Source: Pholiota molesta
Lineage: Eukaryota; Basidiomycota; Agaricomycetes; Agaricales; Strophariaceae
NCBI GenBank assembly: GCA_014925825.1
Contig: JACGCK010000175.1
Span: 30,391 to 94,390 of the forward strand
Reading direction: 5' to 3'
DNA length: 64,000 bases
The notes under the pieces were generated by a model. That model saw only the letters and a list, made by a program, of their open reading frames with translations, was not told where the DNA came from and ran no database searches. Position 1 is the stretch's first letter. Each line of letters begins with the position of its first letter. Below are positions 36,670-48,109 of the stretch, one piece after another. The position numbers were made by a program, and so were the translations under genes.

Positions 36670-39600
36670 AATCTAGGCGCATGCCGCAGTTATCATATTC
36701 GCGTTCACCCTCGTGCTAGAGCTATATTCACTTATTTGCTGTACAAAATACACTGCATTAACAAAATCAAAAGACCTTGGCAATAGGGAAACAATCGCAT
36801 TGCCTCAATCTGAATCCCACCCAATGTGTTCGCTTACACTGCCTCACTGTAACAGCCACCACATTCAAGAACGGGAGGAAATGATGTTGCCTAGTATGTC
36901 GCCAACACAGGCACAACCCCGCGTGTTGTTGTAGTCGATGAGAGCTTGTCTAAGATTAAATCAAGGTGGGTTTATTAGCTTAAGTATTGGACATAGGTTT
37001 GAGCGGTGAACGATGCTGTGGTATGTGGGATGTGGGCTGTGGGCTGTCAGCTGTCAGTGCTATGCGATGCGGTGTATTCCATGTCTCTCACTGGGAACAA
37101 CCTATCATAAAAACTAGAAACACTAGAAACACCCCACCTCGCACCCATAGAATGTACCACCTCCACTAACGCCAGGTCTTGGGTACTTCATTCAGTGCTT
37201 ACACCGTGCTGTTCTACGACTTTTTTTCGAAAGGAATCTTTCACAAAAACACACCATGGCCTCGGGACATGGCTCCCAGTTCCTTCCTAATGCATCAAAC
37301 GTTGTAATCACCAAATCAACGTTCATGCATGCCAACGGAAACGTGTACTTTAATCCTTCGGAGCCCCAGGGTACGGCGTTGCTCATACACTGAAAGCAAA
37401 AGCGTTAACGGCTATTCTTACCAGAACTCGCTCTCCTTCGTTCGAAAATATCCGTAGCCGCGCTGCATAATTCTGGCGAGCGCTACGACGCCCCCCGATG
37501 CCACCCCGGGACAAGAGTCGCTGTCCAGGACGATATCATGAAGTGGCTCGACGATGTCGACGACCCGGAGCTCGTCCTGTGGATGTATGGCTCCGCAGGG
37601 GTAGGAAAGTCCGCTATCGCGCAAGCCATTGCCGCCCTGTGCTTCAACTCCGAGCCACGTCGGTTGGCCGGTGCGTTCTTCCTCTCGCGCACTGCACCCG
37701 CTGAGTCTGGACGGGGAGACGAGAAACGCTTGGTGGCGACGCTTGCTTACCAGATGGCGATGAACATCCCGAACCTCGAGCTTTATATCGCAAACGCCAT
37801 TGCAATGAATAGAGTCGTCTTCGATTTGGATCTGGAAACTCAGATCAGGGAGCTCATTCTCAACCCTCTCGCCATCCTCTCCGATAACATATCTGTTCCA
37901 ATCCCACCCATGATTTTCATCCTCGATGCACTCGACGAATGCTCCCCTACGTCCAGCCAGGCGCAAATTATTAAAGCCTTCATGGCAATCATAGGAAAGA
38001 TACCGCACAACTTTCCTTGCAAATTACTCGTCGCCAGCCGCCCGGAATCCAACATAAAATCCTTCTTCGCAGCTCCTGACATCTCCCCCGTCGTTTGTTC
38101 AGTTTCCCTTGACGACAAGTATGAGGCACAGGAAGACATACGGAAATACCTCGTCGATGGCTTCACTCGATTTAAGGAGACGCATCCTTCACCAGGTATC
38201 TTTCCCGCTGTCTGGCCGACGGATGACGACATCGACACGCTTGTCTGGAGATCTTCTGGCCAGTTCATCTACGCGTCCACTGTCCAGAAGTACATCCAAG
38301 AGGAACATGCGAATCCCATCCTACGTCTGAAATCCATCCTTGACCTCGTTAAAGACCCCATAAACCAACCTTTTGCCGAGCTGGATACTGTGTATTCCCA
38401 CATCTTTCGACAGCTCAAAGAGCTGGACACTGTTCTTTATATTATGTGCATCGTACGATGTTGCAGGGAGTGGAGCGAAACCGTGACAATTACATTCTGC
38501 GAGAGATTTCTCGGCTTGTCCAAGGGAGGTGTTTCGTTAGCTCTGCTAGGCCTTTCTTCTGTCCTAAAAGTTGACAACGACAAGCTTCATCCCTATCATG
38601 CTTCTTTTGACGATTTCTTGAAAGACAAGCATCGATCTGGGGAATTCTACATTTATACCGACAAAATAAGTGCACATCTCTGTTGTTTGGCCTTGGAATA
38701 TATCCCTCCATGTACGTTCATCTTTTGTACCGGCCAAAAGCACATAACCAAAATAATTTTATATAGTGCTCACCTGCAGTGAACCAAATTCTGCAAAAAT
38801 GCAATTGACCTCTTCTTTGGCAATTTTCAAGGAATGTAGCATACACATTGAAGGTCAACATGCTGAGATCCACAAAATTCTCGCCACCTTTGATTTGGAT
38901 ATAATTTTCCAATTTTCAAGAAAGATGGAATTTGAAGATAACGACGTAATTATTTATTTTTCTCAAGAGTGGCTTCAGTTCTTATTTGAGGAGGTAGGTT
39001 TCACATTGCAATTTTACAATAAATTTGTTAATGCCAACTCCCACTTCTTGTCCAGCATCAAATTTTGATTCAGTCCGGAAATATGACCTTATTACCACTA
39101 ATTTCCCAACTTCAAAAATGGATAATGGGTCAATCAAAAAAGTTTCAGTTCGACAAACCTGCTTCCAGCTGGTATGCCAGAATGTCATTTAGGTATTGAT
39201 GTACTCACGCGCATTTACTGCAGGCAGGCAAAGGATTATTTAGACAAAATTTTCAATTCTCGGGATGCAGAGATGGAACTTATGTTACTAGGGCTTTGCT
39301 TTGGCAGTTGGGTAACCGGAAATGCAACTCAGGCTTTGACGGAAGACCGATTCGGACAGCTAATGTCGCAGTACTGTTACTTCATCCGAAATTCTTCATG
39401 GTATGTCTTTTTAGCTTTGGATTATACAATTTGACAGTAATATATGCCAGGTTGAATTTAATTCATAATGCACTTCTGGGTCTTAACTCTGACATGCCGT
39501 TAGAACGGAGAGAACACCGTGGACGTTGGGCGATTATTCTTGCGCAACATGCACCTCCTTTAATTGATCGATATCTTGATATACAATATATTCTGGGTCT

Positions 39601-40560
39601 GAACTCTTCGATCGCCACTCCAGCACCGGAGAACGCCTGGGAAAAAGGTGGCGGCGGCTCAAGTGACCTGATGTACTGGTTGTACATTTATCTGCTAAAA
39701 GTAATATCATTTCCTCTTGCTATCCCATCACTGCCGTACCTCTAACTGACATACCATTTTCAGGTTGAGGAAGAATTTCCATGGCTAATATCGCCCCTAA
39801 ACGGACTAGAAGAAAGCACCTCAACCGCGGCAGAACAGGCCATAGATCGCGAAGCATCGCTTCCCTATACCCCACATCCCGACGATTCCCCTTCATTCAA
39901 AGTAGCGCTCACATTCCCTACTATCCAGCATATCGAGTATCGAGCCGATGAGCTGTTGCTTCCTTAGTATAGTTTGTATCTACGAAATATGTCACTGTTT
40001 GTATATGGGTTGAAACTATTTTATTCAATATGGTCAGTGCACCGCTGGAATGATGTCGTGATTCTCTCCTTTCTCGTTTGACCCCCGGTACCAGGCTTTA
40101 TCTTAATTCTCTAGCGCACGATCTGCACCGCTCAAAACCCGGGTAATACACCAGTAAAATTTACGCCCATGATCTCTTTATCAGAATCCGCTAGCGCACG
40201 ATCTGCACCTCTCAAAGCCCAAGGAATACACCAGTAAAGACAACCATATATTCCAAATGTACCCAAACACCGAATTCCCACTACATCTATCCTACTAGTA
40301 CGACGGACCCCGCGCCTCGGCCCTCCATATTATCGATCACCAGAAACCCCGACCGCCAAATACCCCACCCCCCACGGGCCACCGAAACCCCGAACCCACG
40401 CACCGACAGACCAACGCGACACGCGCTTCTCAACCCTCGCGGGGAGCTGCAGCGGCGCGCGGTGTCGATGCACGGGACGGAGAGGAGTGGTGGAGGAGGC
40501 GCGAGCGGATGGATGGATGTACGGCGCGGGATCGACGGAGAGAAGGAGCCGCGGGGCGCC
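36670..40560 (+). repeat. Left arm of a large inverted repeat carrying NLR-A
   Basis: Matches the reverse strand of about 44185-47760. Outer landmark: the + strand near 36690-36770 (CGTTCACCCTCGTGCTAGAG…, TTGCTGTACAAAATAC) appears inverted near 47660-47730. Inner landmark: CTCGCGGGGAGCTGCAGCGG at about 40436 appears inverted at about 44300. Arms are about 3.6-3.9 kb and diverged, so the duplication is not recent. Boundaries are approximate. Confidence 0.75.
37256..39967 (+). CDS. NACHT NLR protein, complete (NLR-A)
   Basis: STAND NTPase of the agaric NLR expansion. Seven exons (37256-37370, 37425-38711, 38767-38993, 39056-39171, 39224-39400, 39451-39700, 39764-39967) sum to 791 residues with all phases matching. 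Residues 1-38 hold a short motif (SNVVITKSTF…NGNVYFNPSE) rich in Asn, Val and Thr. The NACHT domain has Walker A GSAGVGKS at about 94-101, Walker B FILDALDE at about 203-210 and CKLLVASRPES. A winged-helix-like part follows (…LDDFLKDKHRSGEFYIY resembles a DFL motif). The C-terminal 260 residues contain no WD40, ANK or TPR repeats; they are an unidentified helical domain (IEGQHAEIHKILATFDLDII…, YLDIQYILGLNSSI…) ending FPTIQHIEYRADELLLP. Confidence 0.85.
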
Positions 40561-41151
40561 CAGGTGCGTTGGCGCGGCCCGGACGGGTCTTGACGCGGCA
40601 CGCGGTGCTGAGCTGGCGCACCGCGCGATATCGAATGGAGGCGGAGGGGGAAAGTCCAAGATACGGGACGTGCGTACGGAAAGAAACAAATGTAAAGGGA
40701 TGTGGTAGGCAAAGGTCCAAATGGAATGAAAGTTGCTTTGGAAGTGGTGTGGTAAGAAAAAAAATGAGACGAGGCGAGAAAGAGAACGAGAAGAGTGGGA
40801 CGGAAAGAGAACCGAGACAGAGAGAAGAACACAGAAGACCAAGATAGACAGATGGGTGACGAAATAAATATAGAGACCGTTTGATTATAAGGGAAACCAT
40901 GAGGAGATTGATGATACAATGTGATGAGGGCTATCGCGGCCGAACGATGGGGAATATGTGATATCGACAACGGGCGCGTCTAACAGACAGCCGGAAAAAG
41001 GGGAACAGAGGGGAGAAGGAAGAGCGCCGGAACGCGCATACACGCAGCAGCCCGCAGGCGCGCACGCATCGCGTCCCATCTTCGACTTCCCATCGCCACA
41101 AAACGAGGCGTCACGGAAACAACCGACCAGCGGATCCAAACACCTAAGCGC
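39968..41151. other. Spacer between NLR-A and the bZIP gene
   Basis: Contains the inner end of the left inverted-repeat arm (to about 40560) and the 3' flank of the bZIP gene. A short direct repeat (CGCTAGCGCACGATCTGCACC-like blocks at about 40110 and 40190, each followed by CTCAAA…CCAGTAAA) is visible. The reverse strand of 40900-41150 recurs at 56400-56650. Confidence 0.6.
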
Positions 41152-42574
41152 TCAGAACACGCCGACGCCCGTCCCGTCCCACTGTCCCGCGCCCGCGCCG
41201 CTCCCCGTGTGCTGGTGGTCCAGGGAGTAGGGCATGTCGATGCCGAAGTCCATGTCGATGCCCATCCCCAGCCCGATGTCGACGACGCCGATGTCCATCG
41301 CGCCGAGCCCGAGCGGGTCCATGCCCATGTCGAGCCCGCCGCCGTGCATCATCACCATGTCGTCCAGCATGCGCTGCATCTCGATCTCGTGCGCCCACTC
41401 CGCGACGGCCGTGGCGCTCTCCTCCTCCGTCTCCGCCTCCTTCACGGTGGTGATCTGTGTGTCTGTCTTGGTGTTGTTGATGGTGGTGATGTCCTTGGGT
41501 CCGTCCGCCTGCTCACTCTCCCCCGCCCCCTGCGCCCCGCTCTGCGCTGCCGTTACTTGCGCAGCGCCCTCTCCGCGCACGGCGACCGCATGCTGAGCCC
41601 GCGGCGACGCGAGGATCTCCCGAAAGAGCGCCTCCATCGCCGTGTCGCTGTCGCCCGCGGCGCCGGAATCCCCTTGAGTTGCAGCGCCCGCAGATACGGG
41701 GGCACTGACACGGCCGAGACCACCCGCTGCAGGGACACCGAGCGAGCCAATGAAGGCCCCCGGTGGTCGCCACCCGTGCTAGGTGGCGAGTGGTCTGGGT
41801 GTGTGTGTGCGTGTCCGTAGTTTGGGCGGCTGGTGTTGGAGGTTGGGGTGCGGGAGCGGCGAAGAGGGGGGAAATGGTGGTGGTAGTGGTACTTGGGGCG
41901 GAGATGGATAGATCAAAGTCGAGGGAGGCGTTTGAGGGTGCGGGGGAGGGGAAGGCGGTGTAGGCGGGTTGGGTGGTGGTGGGTTGTTGTGTGGGGATGG
42001 CGACGGGTGCGGTGATCTGCGCTGGTTCAGGTTGCGCCGTTGAGACGGTGAGCCCTGTAGGGAGCCCTTGTGCCGCGAGTGCCTTGACTACGGCGTCCCA
42101 GCCGCGCTCGAGCGTGCGGATGCGCTCCTTCAGCTCCTGGTTCTCGCGCTCCCGTTCCCGCTCCCGCTCAGCGCGGAGACGATCTTCGAGGACTGAGGAT
42201 AGCGCTACTTGCGATGCAAATCCTGTGGCCGGCACCTGCGCGGGTGAAGGCGCCGCGGGTGGGACTTGGATCCCTGCGCGCAGGCGGCGGTTCTCCTCCT
42301 CAAGCTCGGCGACCCGGCGCTCGAGGTAGGTGAACTGGGCCTTTCGGCGATCGCGCGAGTTCTGCGCGGCGATGCGGTTGCGGTGCGCCCTGGCCTCCTT
42401 GCGCTGCTCGGAGACGGAGAGCTCCTTGGTGGTGTCGTTGGAGTCGGCGGTGCGTTGGCGCTTGCGAGACGGTCCAGCGTCCTCGTCGTCGTCGTGGGTG
42501 TAGGATGAAGAGGGGGCGGGTGATGGTGGGGTGAAGGTGAGTGCCGCGGGGTCGATGAAAGTTGTAGCGGACAT
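41152..42574 (-). CDS. HAC1: HAC1/Hxl1-type bZIP transcription factor of the unfolded protein response
   Basis: Predicted master regulator of the ER-stress response. The first frame (42574 down) has the basic region RNRIAAQNSRDRRKA at about 65-79 and a leucine zipper (YLERRVAELEEENRRL), the HAC1/XBP1/Hxl1 signature. Pro/Thr-rich sequence follows. The acidic/aliphatic C-terminal domain (MEALFREILASPRAQ…, EIEMQRMLDDMVMM…, ending TGVGVF) is open in another frame. Without splicing, translation stops at 41513 after 353 residues. Removing nucleotides 41778-41730 joins the frames exactly: exons 42574-41779 and 41729-41152 total 1,374 nt, 457 residues. That 49-nt segment has no GT-AG ends and is bordered by hairpins, as in IRE1-processed HAC1/XBP1 mRNAs. 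Confidence 0.88.
41730..41778 (-). other. Predicted 49-nt unconventional (IRE1-type) intron of HAC1
   Basis: On the mRNA strand the 5' site sits in a perfect 8-bp stem (TCGCCACC/GGTGGCGA, 41789-41767) with a 7-nt loop TAG|CACG. The 3' site sits in loop CTG|CAGC, an exact CNGCNGN match, closed by CC/GG and wobble pairs. Cutting after the third loop base at both sites gives phase-1 joining (CTA G|CA GCG) and opens the downstream frame. The 5' loop deviates from the consensus at positions 1 and 6. Confidence 0.65.
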
Positions 42575-44184
42575 TTTTCGTTGGGTTTGTGGGGAGACGG
42601 AATGTAGAAGGAAGATGAGGGCGGAGGATAAGGGAGGCCTGGGTGAGTCAACTGCTGCGGCCAGATGGCAGGACTACGTGGAGGGCGGAGGGATGGGCGT
42701 GCTCCACCCAATGCATACGTGGCCCTGTTATATCCCTCCCTGAGCCCTCCAATCCAAACATTCGCAAATACACAGCATCTGCCACTGAGAAACTCCGGTT
42801 GCCCGCCATCTGCCCGTCATCATTCCGCGCCGGCTGCTCATATCCTATCACGCCCACTGCCACGATCCCATCTCCGCATGCTCACAAGTAGCAGCTGGGC
42901 AAAGTTCAAGTCTACACATGCTTCAAGTCCCCGCGGGCGAAACCCACCATCTGGGATTCTGAGCGCTAGCAGGCCGCTACATCGCTAACCCGGCGCCACT
43001 GTTTCCCAGCAGTTTTCACTATAAAGCCCTAGCTAGCTCGGAAGAATGTCCACCCCAGCATGGATGCGCCCATTTCGAGCTACAGCGAGGATAGTCCGTG
43101 CCCTGCGACGTCAGCTTGTCACCGACGGATGCCACTTGGCAGCCCATGGAAACTCTCACATCGCATTCCGGCTGCTACACGCTCTGTCATCTGGTCCATT
43201 TTCGCTCTCGCCCTTTGCATGTGATGACGCATGGTCGTTTTCTCAATGTCGTACACCTTGATTTATATATATACACCTCTGGATGGTAGACTTTCTTTGC
43301 TTCTCGTTCTATTCTAGCCTCACACTACCGCTCGCTCCGGAGAATTGACGTTGATATCAACAGCTCTGTTTACCTCCCCGCATCAGCACTGAGTATGGGA
43401 TGCTGACGATTCTCCTTCTCTTCTTCGTAACCTTCTTGTAGATCACATCTTGACTCAAGCAACACCAAGCCAGACGTTTGAACCTCCCACTCGACAGCCC
43501 GGCTCCCTATATCTTCCCTAATCCCCGAGCTCTCGGCGTAAATACTCGCTTTAAATCCCCTTCTAGGTGGGAACACCCGGCCTAGCCTACTTGCCACCTA
43601 TCACTAATCCATTGTCTTTTCGGAGCCTTCTGGACTCCTAAAACCTTCCCGAGTGTTCTATAGGCCGCGCTCAATACGGGAATAACTGTCATTCACGCAC
43701 ACTACTCCCGTTGCGAAGCTTCCCCACTCTCTGTCTACTGCTATGTGATCTATCCCATCGAATATTCACTCCGGCTCACGAGCGGTGCGCGATTCCGGGG
43801 AGACTGTAGATACCCAGCGGGCAGCTTTTCTCCCATGACATAGCCATCGACGGAATCACCTTCTAATAGTTATTGATACGCATGTATATCTACCTATATC
43901 ACGACATCCCACCTCCCATGCCCGTCGGTGGCCGTGTCTTCTTCTTGCCGGGTCCATTCCCTCGTGTGCCTCTCATCTGCAGACGCTGTGGCCCCCGAAC
44001 ACGACGTTTCTCTATCGCAGCGCGGGGCGGGTGAGGGGGGTACTACGAGGTATGTATATTGCGCGGTCCATCCGTAACAAGACGCCGCGCGGCAGGTCAG
44101 CGGCGTCCTCCTCGCGCTCTGGCCGCGTCGACCGCGGCGGCGCGGCCGCAACGCGCGCCACCCCATCCTGGGCACGTCCTCAGC
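42575..44184. other. Intergenic region upstream of the bZIP gene
   Basis: Promoter side of HAC1 and unique core of the inverted repeat. A short TATATATATA run is at about 43263-43272. No gene supported. Confidence 0.55.
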
Positions 44185-47100
44185 CTCGGCTCCCTTCCAT
44201 CCTTCGCGCAGTATACATGCGCTCCGTCTCGCGCCGTGCATCCGCCCAAGTCCTCCACCACCTCCCCCCTCCTTTACGTCTACACCGCGCGCCGCTGCAG
44301 CTCCCCACGAGGGTTGGGAAGCGCGTGTCGCGTGGGTCCGTCGGTGCGTGCGGTCCGGGGTTTGGGTCGGTGGGGGTGTGCGGCGGTGGGGGTTTCTGAT
44401 GGCGTTGGGTTTTGGGACGGTCTATCATACATGGTTCCGAATAGACGATATGGAATTTGTATCTGCTTGGTACCGGGGTGAAACGAGACCTGAAGGAAGC
44501 GCGACATCGTTTCAGCGCTGCAACGACCATATGAAATAAAATAGTTCCATTCCATACAAATGCCGGAATATTTCATAGATACAAATCAAGTAAACTACGC
44601 TACGGGAAGCACCAACTCATCGACTCGATATTCAATATGCTGAATAGTAGGGAAGGCGAGCGCTAGTGCGAACGAAGCGGAATCGGAGGGATGTGGGGTA
44701 TAGGGAAGCGATGCTTCGCGATCCATGGCCTGTTCTGCCGCGGTGGAGGTGCTTTCTTCTAGTTCGTTTAGCGGCGATGTCAGGCATGAAAAAATTTCCT
44801 CGACCTGAAAATGGTATGTCAGTTAGGTATGTCGGTAATAAAGATAGCGACAGGTAGGAAACGGTATTACCTTGAGCAGATATTCGTGTAAATACTTGAT
44901 CCAGGACATGATACGTATATGCGGTTTCAGAGCAGCATCCAGTCTTGATGCTGCAGTGCCTATCGAAGAGTTCAGCCCCAGAATATATTGTATATCAAGA
45001 TATAGATCAATTGTGGGAGGTGCATGCTCGCTAAAAAACCCATTCCAAATGCAAAGTTCGTCCAAGCCCAATTGCTCGCCATTGACAAAGATATTTAGAC
45101 GCGCATTGCGGATTAAATTTAACCTGCCATATATTACTGTCAAATTGTATCATTCAAAGCCAAAGAGACATACCATGAGGAATTTCGCATATAGTAACAG
45201 TACTGCGACATTAGCTGTACGATTCGATCTTCCGTCAAAGCCTGAGGTGCACTTCCGGTGACCCAAGTGTCAATGGCAAGCCCCGAACTAAAAGATACAT
45301 TTCTGTATCCTGGAAAAAGAAAATTTTCTTCAAATAATCCATCGAGTGACTGCAGAAAATGCTAGTCAGTACATTGTCATCAAATGACATTATAATAATA
45401 CCTTGACACAGATTCATCAAACTGAAATATGTTCAATTGACCCATTGTCCATTTTTGAAGTTGGGAAATTGGTAGTAATAAGGTCATATTGTTGGATTTA
45501 ATCAAGACTTGATGCTGTACAAGAAGCGAGAGTAAGCATTGAGGTAAATGTAACATGAAATTGTCACACAAAACATACCTCCTTCAATAACCAGCTAAAC
45601 AATTTTTGGTATGAATAAATAATCAAAAAGATAATTGGATTGTCATGGTCAAGTTCCGTGTTTCTCAAGAATTGAAATATCATTTCCAGATCAAAGGTGG
45701 CGAGAATTGTATGGATCTCAGCATGTGGACCTTCAATGTATTCCGTACATTTTGTGAAAATTTCCAAAGAGCAGTGAAATTGTTTCACTGAAGAATTTGG
45801 ATCATTGTCGGAGAGCGCTGTATAAAATAATTTCAGCTATGTGCTTTTGGGTTGTGCAGAAGATGGATGTACATGGAAGGATATGTCGCAAGGCCAGACA
45901 ACAGAGTTGTATACATCTTTCGTTGGTATAAATGCAGAAGTCCCCAGATCGATGCTTGTCTTTTAAGAAATCAGCAAGAGAAGCGTGATAAGCTTCAAGC
46001 TCGTCATCGTCAACTTTTAGGACAGAAGACAGGCCTTGCAGAGCTAATGTACCACCACCCTTGGGCAAGCGGAGTAAGCTCTCGCAGAATGTAACTGTCA
46101 CGGTTATGTACCACTTCCTGCAACATTGTGCGATGCACATAATATAAAGAACGGTCTCCAGGTCTTTGAGCTGTCGAAAGATGTGTGAATACAGGGCATC
46201 GAGCTCGGCAAAAGGTCGGTTTATGGGGTCTTTAGTGAGGTCAAGGATGGACTGGAGACGTAGGATGGGATTCGCATGTTCCTCTTGTATATATTTTTGG
46301 ACAGTAGACGCGTAGATAAACTGGCCAGAGGATTTCCGAACAAGCTCATTGATGTCCTTGTCCGTCGGCCAGATCATAGGAAAGATGCTTGTTGAAGGAT
46401 GCGTTTCCTTAAATCGATGGAAGCCATCGACGAGGAATTTCCGTATGTCTTCCTGTGCCTTATAATTGTCATCAAGTGAAACTGACCGAACGATGGGTGA
46501 GATCTCAGGAGCTGCGAAGATGGATTTTATGTTGGATTCCGGGCGGCTGGCGACGAGTAATTTGCAAGTAAAGTTGTGCGGTATCTCTCCTATGATTGTG
46601 ATGAAAGCTTTAATGATTCGCGCCTGGCTGGCCGTTGGGGAGCATTCATCGAGTGCGTCGAGAATAAAAATCATTGGTGGGATTGGAACAGACATGTTAT
46701 CGGAGAGGATGGCGAGAGGGTTGAGAATGAGTTCCCTGATCTGAGTTTCCAGATCCAATTCGAAGACGACTCTATTCATTGCGATAGCGTTTGCGATATA
46801 AAGCTCGAGGTTCGGGATGTTCATCGCCATTTGGTAAGCAAGCGTCGCCACCAGGCATTTCTCGTCTCCCCGTCCAGACTCAGCGGGCGCAGTGCGTGAG
46901 AGGAAGAACGCACCAGCCAACCGGCGTGGCTCAGATTCGTAGCATGGGGTGGCGATGGCTTGCGCGATAGCGGACTTTCCTACCCCTGCGGAGCCGTACA
47001 TCCACAGGACGAGCTCCGGGTCGTCGACGTCGTCGAGCCACTTCATAATATCGTCCTGGATAGCAACTCTTGTCCCGGGGTGGCATCGGGGCGCGTCGTA

Positions 47101-47760
47101 GCGCTCGCCAGAATTATGCAGGGCTGCTACGGATATTTTCGAGCGAAGGAGACCGAGTTCTGATGGAATTTGAAGTCAACGCATACACTCTGATCTCAGA
47201 GCACGAGCAACACCTTACCATGGGGCTCCGAAGAATTAAAGTATGCGTTTCCATTGACGTTCGTGATTGTTGAGTTGGTGATGAGAGCGTTCGATATATT
47301 TGAAGGGAACTGGGGGCCATGTCCCGAGGCCATGGTTGTGGTGAAGGATTACTTTCGGAAAGTCGTAGAACGGCACGGTATAAACACTGAGTGAAGTAGA
47401 CGAGAATTGGCGTTAGTGGAGGGGGTACGTTCGAAAGGTGCGAGATGGGGCCTTTCTATGGTACAGTATTTCTAGCTCCCTATACTAGGTTGCTGGCAGT
47501 GAGAGAAACGGAATACACCGTGTCGCACAGCATCAACAGCCCACATGCACAGCCCACATCCTACATATCACAGAGGCAGTGTGAGCGAACACATTGGATG
47601 GGATTGAGGCAATGTGATCGTTCGCTATTGCCAAGGTCCTTTAATTTTGTTAATGCAGCGTAAGTATTTGTATTTTGTACAGCAAATAGGTCTACGGATA
47701 TAGCTCTAGCACGAGGGTGAACGCGGATATGACGACTGCGGTATGCGCCTAGAAAAAATT
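44185..47760 (-). repeat. Right arm of the large inverted repeat carrying NLR-B
   Basis: Reverse-strand homologue of about 36670-40560; contains NLR-B and the same flanks on both sides. Boundaries approximate. Confidence 0.75.
44595..47333 (-). pseudogene. NACHT NLR paralogue (NLR-B), probably frameshifted
   Basis: Same exon layout as NLR-A: exon 1 is 47333-47219 and exon 2 starts at 47159. The NACHT part is intact, with GSAGVGKS, FILDALDE and LLVASRPES. The C-terminal unidentified domain is also present (YLDIQYILGLNSSIG…, FPTIQHIEYRVDELVLP). In the exon equivalent to NLR-A exon 5, the frame that matches NLR-A (MDYLKKIFFFQDTEMYLL) runs into a stop. The matching continuation (TWVTGSAPQALTEDR) is in another frame, because NLR-B has 2 extra bases near 45262-45290. 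Unless an unseen splice corrects this, the product loses about the last 180 residues. A truncated NLR could still act. Confidence 0.65.
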
Positions 47761-48109
47761 GGGACTGGACCATGCGTGTATATATTAATCTAAACATCGA
47801 TTTCCAAAGAATGACAAAGATCCACGCACAGAGATATATAAGGAATTTTGAGTAGCAGGGATAGCTGAATAGAGGACTGGTAGCGAGTTTATTGAGTGCT
47901 GTGAGCGGCAGTGAGCCTGTGTACAATGATAGAAGCGGAGATTGAGAGCCAAGCGGACAATAAAAGTGGCTCAGGAAATGGCCGCTGCATTGTGCTCGCC
48001 TACATCGATTCATCACCCAATCCTCCTCCTATACATATGGCGAGGACGAGCGAGGACACTGGTCCGTGACGCCGTCTCGCAAGCGTCAATGCACCGCTAA
48101 TGCCACCGA
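47761..48109. other. Junction between the NLR-B arm and the first HAC1 pseudogene
   Basis: No gene. Marks the outer breakpoint of the right inverted-repeat arm. Confidence 0.5.

Noticed and set aside
41513..42574. A conventional GT-AG intron joining the two HAC1 frames (for example donor AGTACCAC near 41893 to the CTGCAG acceptor)
   Set aside because: The donor GTACCA is poor, no branch site was seen, and it would remove about 160 nt of coding-like sequence. The hairpin-flanked 49-nt excision fits frame and known HAC1 biology better.
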